A stretch of DNA of 64,000 nucleotides from positions 18,300-82,299 of the forward strand of contig CAUJDN010000065.1 in assembly GCA_963169195.1 (NCBI GenBank), given 5' to 3'. This document shows positions 62,000 through 64,000 of the stretch, piece by piece. Origin of the DNA: Acidobacteriota bacterium. Lineage in GTDB: Bacteria; Acidobacteriota; Vicinamibacteria; Vicinamibacterales; UBA2999. How positions within the stretch are numbered: position 1 is the first letter of the stretch; each line of letters opens with the position of its first letter. The notes under the pieces were generated by a model. It did no database searches. It was not told the DNA's origin and saw only the letters and a list, made by a program, of their open reading frames with translations. Position numbers and translations under genes: made by a program.

Positions 62000-64000
62000 T
62001 CAGTTCATCTGAATCGAGATGAGCTTCGACACGCCTGGCTCCTCCATGGTCACGCCGTAGAGCCGGCTGGCGATCTCCATGGTCTTGCGGCTGTGGGTGA
62101 TGATGATGAACTGCGTCCGGTCCATCATGCCCCGCAGCAGCTCGACGAAGCGGCCGATGTTCGCGTCGTCGAGTGGCGCGTCGATCTCGTCCAGGAGGCA
62201 GAACGGGCTGGGCTTGTAGCGGAAGATCGCGAACATCAGCGCGATGGCGGTAAGGGCCTTTTCGCCACCCGACAGCAGCATCACGCTCTGCAGGCGCTTG
62301 CCCGGCGGCGACGCGACGATGTCGATGCCGCTCTCGAGCGGGTCGGTCTCGTCCAGGAGGCTGATGCCGGCGCGCCCCCCCCCGAACAGCGTGGCGAAGG
62401 TCTGTTGGAAATTCGCGTTGATGGCCGTGAACGCCTCGCGGAACCGCGCGTGCGTGGTCTCGTCGATGCGCTTGATGGCCTCGTTGGTCTGGGCAATCGA
62501 GTCGATGAGGTCCTGGCGCTGCGTGGTGAGGAAGACGTGGCGCTCCTCGAGCTCGCCGTGCTGCTCGATGGCCATCATGTTCACGGGACCGATCTTGTCG
62601 ATCTTCCCGCGGAGCTCGGCGATGGCCTCCTCCGCTGTCATGCGCTCCGGCGCCGGCGCGGTCGCCTCGGACACCTCGTCCGCCGGGGCCTCCTCGTCGG
62701 GTTCCACGGCTTCCGCCGCCCGGATCGCGCGCACGTCCGGCTCCACGATGCCGTCCGCCTCCATGCGCTCCACGTCCTCGCACACGGCGTCCAGTGACAC
62801 GCCGACGGCGTCGAGGGCCTGCTGCGCCAGGTGGGTGAGATCGGACTCCGCGGTCGCACGGCTGATATCGAGCTCGGAGGCCAGCGCCCGCACGGCGTCG
62901 AGGGCCCGGCGGGCGTCGCGGATCACCCCTTCCTGGGTCTCGACGGCCACACGCAGCCCGGTCGCGTGCTCGTCGGCCTGGCGCGTCGCGTCGCGCAGGC
63001 TGTCGAGAGTGCGGACGTCCTGGTCCATGTGCGCCTCGTGCTCGGCCACGCCGGCCAACAGCCGCTCACGCTGCTCACGCATCAGCTCGATGTCGCGCGC
63101 GCAGGCCGTCACCCGCTTCTCGAGGTCGACGGCCGCGGCTTCCATGCGGGCCACCTCACCGGACGCGGCGGCGCACCGTTCGACGAGCGCAGCGTGCTCG
63201 GCACGGGCCTCGGCGGCCGCCCGGCTGGCGCCCTCGGCGGTCTCCCTGGCTTCGGCGAGCGTCTGGAGCGCGGCGGCAAACGCCTCGTCTGCGCCGCGCT
63301 TGTCGTCATCGAGGCGGGCGATGGACTCGCGCGCCTCCTCCTGGCGCGCGTCGAGCCCGGCGATCTCCTCGCGCACACGCCGGATTTCCGTGGCCACGAG
63401 GTCCGCCCGCTGCTGGAGCCGGAACTCGTCCTGCGCGGCGCGCGCCGCCTGCGCTTCGACCGAGACGATGGCCTTCTCCTGCCCATGGATTTCCGCCCCG
63501 AGTGCCTGGATGGCAGCGGTGGCGAGCGCGATGGTCTGCTCGAACTGCGTGGTCTCATCCGCCAGGGCCGCCAGCGCCGCGCGCTCGGCGGCAATACGCT
63601 CGCGCAGTTCCTTGATCTCGCGCTTCGTGCCGAGGATGCCCCGCGCCTCCGCCTTGTCGCCACCCGTGACGACGTAGCGGCCGCGGAACACATCGCCTTC
63701 GATGGTGGCCACCGGGACCGGCACGGCCTGTGCCACCCGCGCGGCGGTTTCGAACGAATCGGCAATGAGCGCCTCGCCCATCGCCGCCCGGAGTGCCGGC
63801 GCAAACGGCCCGCCCACGCGCACGACGGTCTGCAGCGGCACGGTCCCCGCAGGCACAGCCGTGCTCGGAACCTCCGCGCCTCGAACCTCCGCGCCTCGAA
63901 CCTCCGTGCTTCGAACCTCCGTGCGTCGAACCTCCGCGCCTCGAACCTCCGCGCTGCGAACCTCCGCGCCGCGAACCTCCGCGCTTCGAACCACCGCGCA
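62000..64000 (-). CDS. smc: Chromosome segregation protein SMC, hinge to C-terminus (cut by window edge)
   Basis: The minus-strand frame is open to the last base, so ~667 codons of the C-terminal half are seen. After an in-frame pentapeptide repeat (EVRGA/EVRSA type) comes the second half of the hinge (TVVRVGGPFAPALRAAM, ETAARVAQAVPVPVATIEGDVFRGRYVVTGG). A long coiled coil follows (about 90-500 of the visible part), then the C-terminal head with signature LLSGGEKALTAIALMFAIF, Walker B FCLLDEIDAPLDDANI and FIIITHSRKTM. SMC with ScpA/B compacts and separates chromosomes. The repeat lies where the two hinge subdomains join. Confidence 0.94.
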   Translation of the reverse strand, partial: CAVVRSAEVRGAEVRSAEVRGAEVRRTEVRSTEVRGAEVRGAEVPSTAVPAGTVPLQTVVRVGGPFAPALRAAMGEALIADSFETAARVAQAVPVPVATIEGDVFRGRYVVTGGDKAEARGILGTKREIKELRERIAAERAALAALADETTQFEQTIALATAAIQALGAEIHGQEKAIVSVEAQAARAAQDEFRLQQRADLVATEIRRVREEIAGLDARQEEARESIARLDDDKRGADEAFAAALQTLAEARETAEGASRAAAEARAEHAALVERCAAASGEVARMEAAAVDLEKRVTACARDIELMREQRERLLAGVAEHEAHMDQDVRTLDSLRDATRQADEHATGLRVAVETQEGVIRDARRALDAVRALASELDISRATAESDLTHLAQQALDAVGVSLDAVCEDVERMEADGIVEPDVRAIRAAEAVEPDEEAPADEVSEATAPAPERMTAEEAIAELRGKIDKIGPVNMMAIEQHGELEERHVFLTTQRQDLIDSIAQTNEAIKRIDETTHARFREAFTAINANFQQTFATLFGGGRAGISLLDETDPLESGIDIVASPPGKRLQSVMLLSGGEKALTAIALMFAIFRYKPSPFCLLDEIDAPLDDANIGRFVELLRGMMDRTQFIIITHSRKTMEIASRLYGVTMEEPGVSKLISIQMN
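63861..63995. repeat. Nine tandem 15-bp units inside the smc coding region
   Basis: Plus-strand units such as GCGCCTCGAACCTCC and GTGCTTCGAACCTCC, all exactly 15 bp (63861-63995), with a partial unit running off the window. Read as smc they give pentapeptides of the form E-V-R-x-A/T. The strict 15-bp length keeps the frame, while the related non-coding array at 53250-53403 mixes 15 and 16 bp. Confidence 0.92.

Overview
This 64-kb window is GC-rich chromosomal DNA, with high G/C at third codon positions, and it is densely packed with genes. It most likely comes from an Acidobacteriota, plausibly of the class Vicinamibacteria. Two family-level markers support this: an ABC permease of the acidobacterial duplicated orphan permease (ADOP) type at 23779-26208, and a VWFA-related acidobacterial secreted protein at 37211-39319. 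The rest is core bacterial housekeeping. No prophage, insertion sequence, CRISPR array or rRNA operon is visible. The only tRNA is tRNA-Leu(CAG) at 26308-26394.

Layout. 1-6078 (+): end of a PafA-like phosphatase, a secreted subtilase, a small outer-membrane barrel, an alkyltransferase-like protein, an ECF sigma / anti-sigma / DUF4097 operon and a secreted hypothetical protein. 6187-14379 (-): a rod-shape operon, read GGDEF protein - mreB - mreC - mreD - PBP2 - rodA - RNase G. 14515-16467 (+): a PpiD-like chaperone. 16561-27378 (-): SppA, a serine hydrolase, a BNR-repeat protein, a decayed uridine kinase, the ADOP permease, tRNA-Leu and a LysR regulator. 27470-30816 (+): leuA-leuB-ilvC. 30886-32631 (-): a small protein with a leader that looks like an attenuator, and a P1/DmpA peptidase. 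32717-36833 (+): threonine dehydratase, glucan phosphorylase and two small proteins. 36823-39319 (-): a DUF4870 protein and the VWA protein. 39432-48571 (+): M24 peptidase, HtrA, CYTH, MurU, AmgK, a TIM-barrel epimerase, asnS and rimO. 48663-58433 (+): the classical rimP-nusA-infB-rbfA-nrnA-truB-rpsO-pnp translation / RNA-turnover cluster. 58535-64000: a cupredoxin-like protein (+), then on the minus strand GDPD, M48 protease, a second DUF4097 protein and the C-terminal half of smc, cut by the window edge.

The genes fall into functional blocks: envelope shape and peptidoglycan (mre/PBP2/RodA, MurU/AmgK), envelope quality control (HtrA, PpiD, SppA, M48), branched-chain amino-acid synthesis, and the translation cluster.

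The most unusual signals lie in the architecture. (1) About ten genes have a sigma70-type -10 hexamer 5-8 nt (usually exactly 6) before the start codon, which predicts leaderless mRNAs. (2) A 15-16 bp tandem repeat fills the infB-rbfA spacer, and the same unit on the other strand runs in frame through the smc hinge coding region. Other short tandem or palindromic repeats sit at gene edges and inside rimO. (3) The uridine kinase gene has an internal deletion plus a frameshift. (4) A diguanylate cyclase heads the mre operon. (5) A terminator with a competing upstream segment precedes an 80-residue protein of unknown function.
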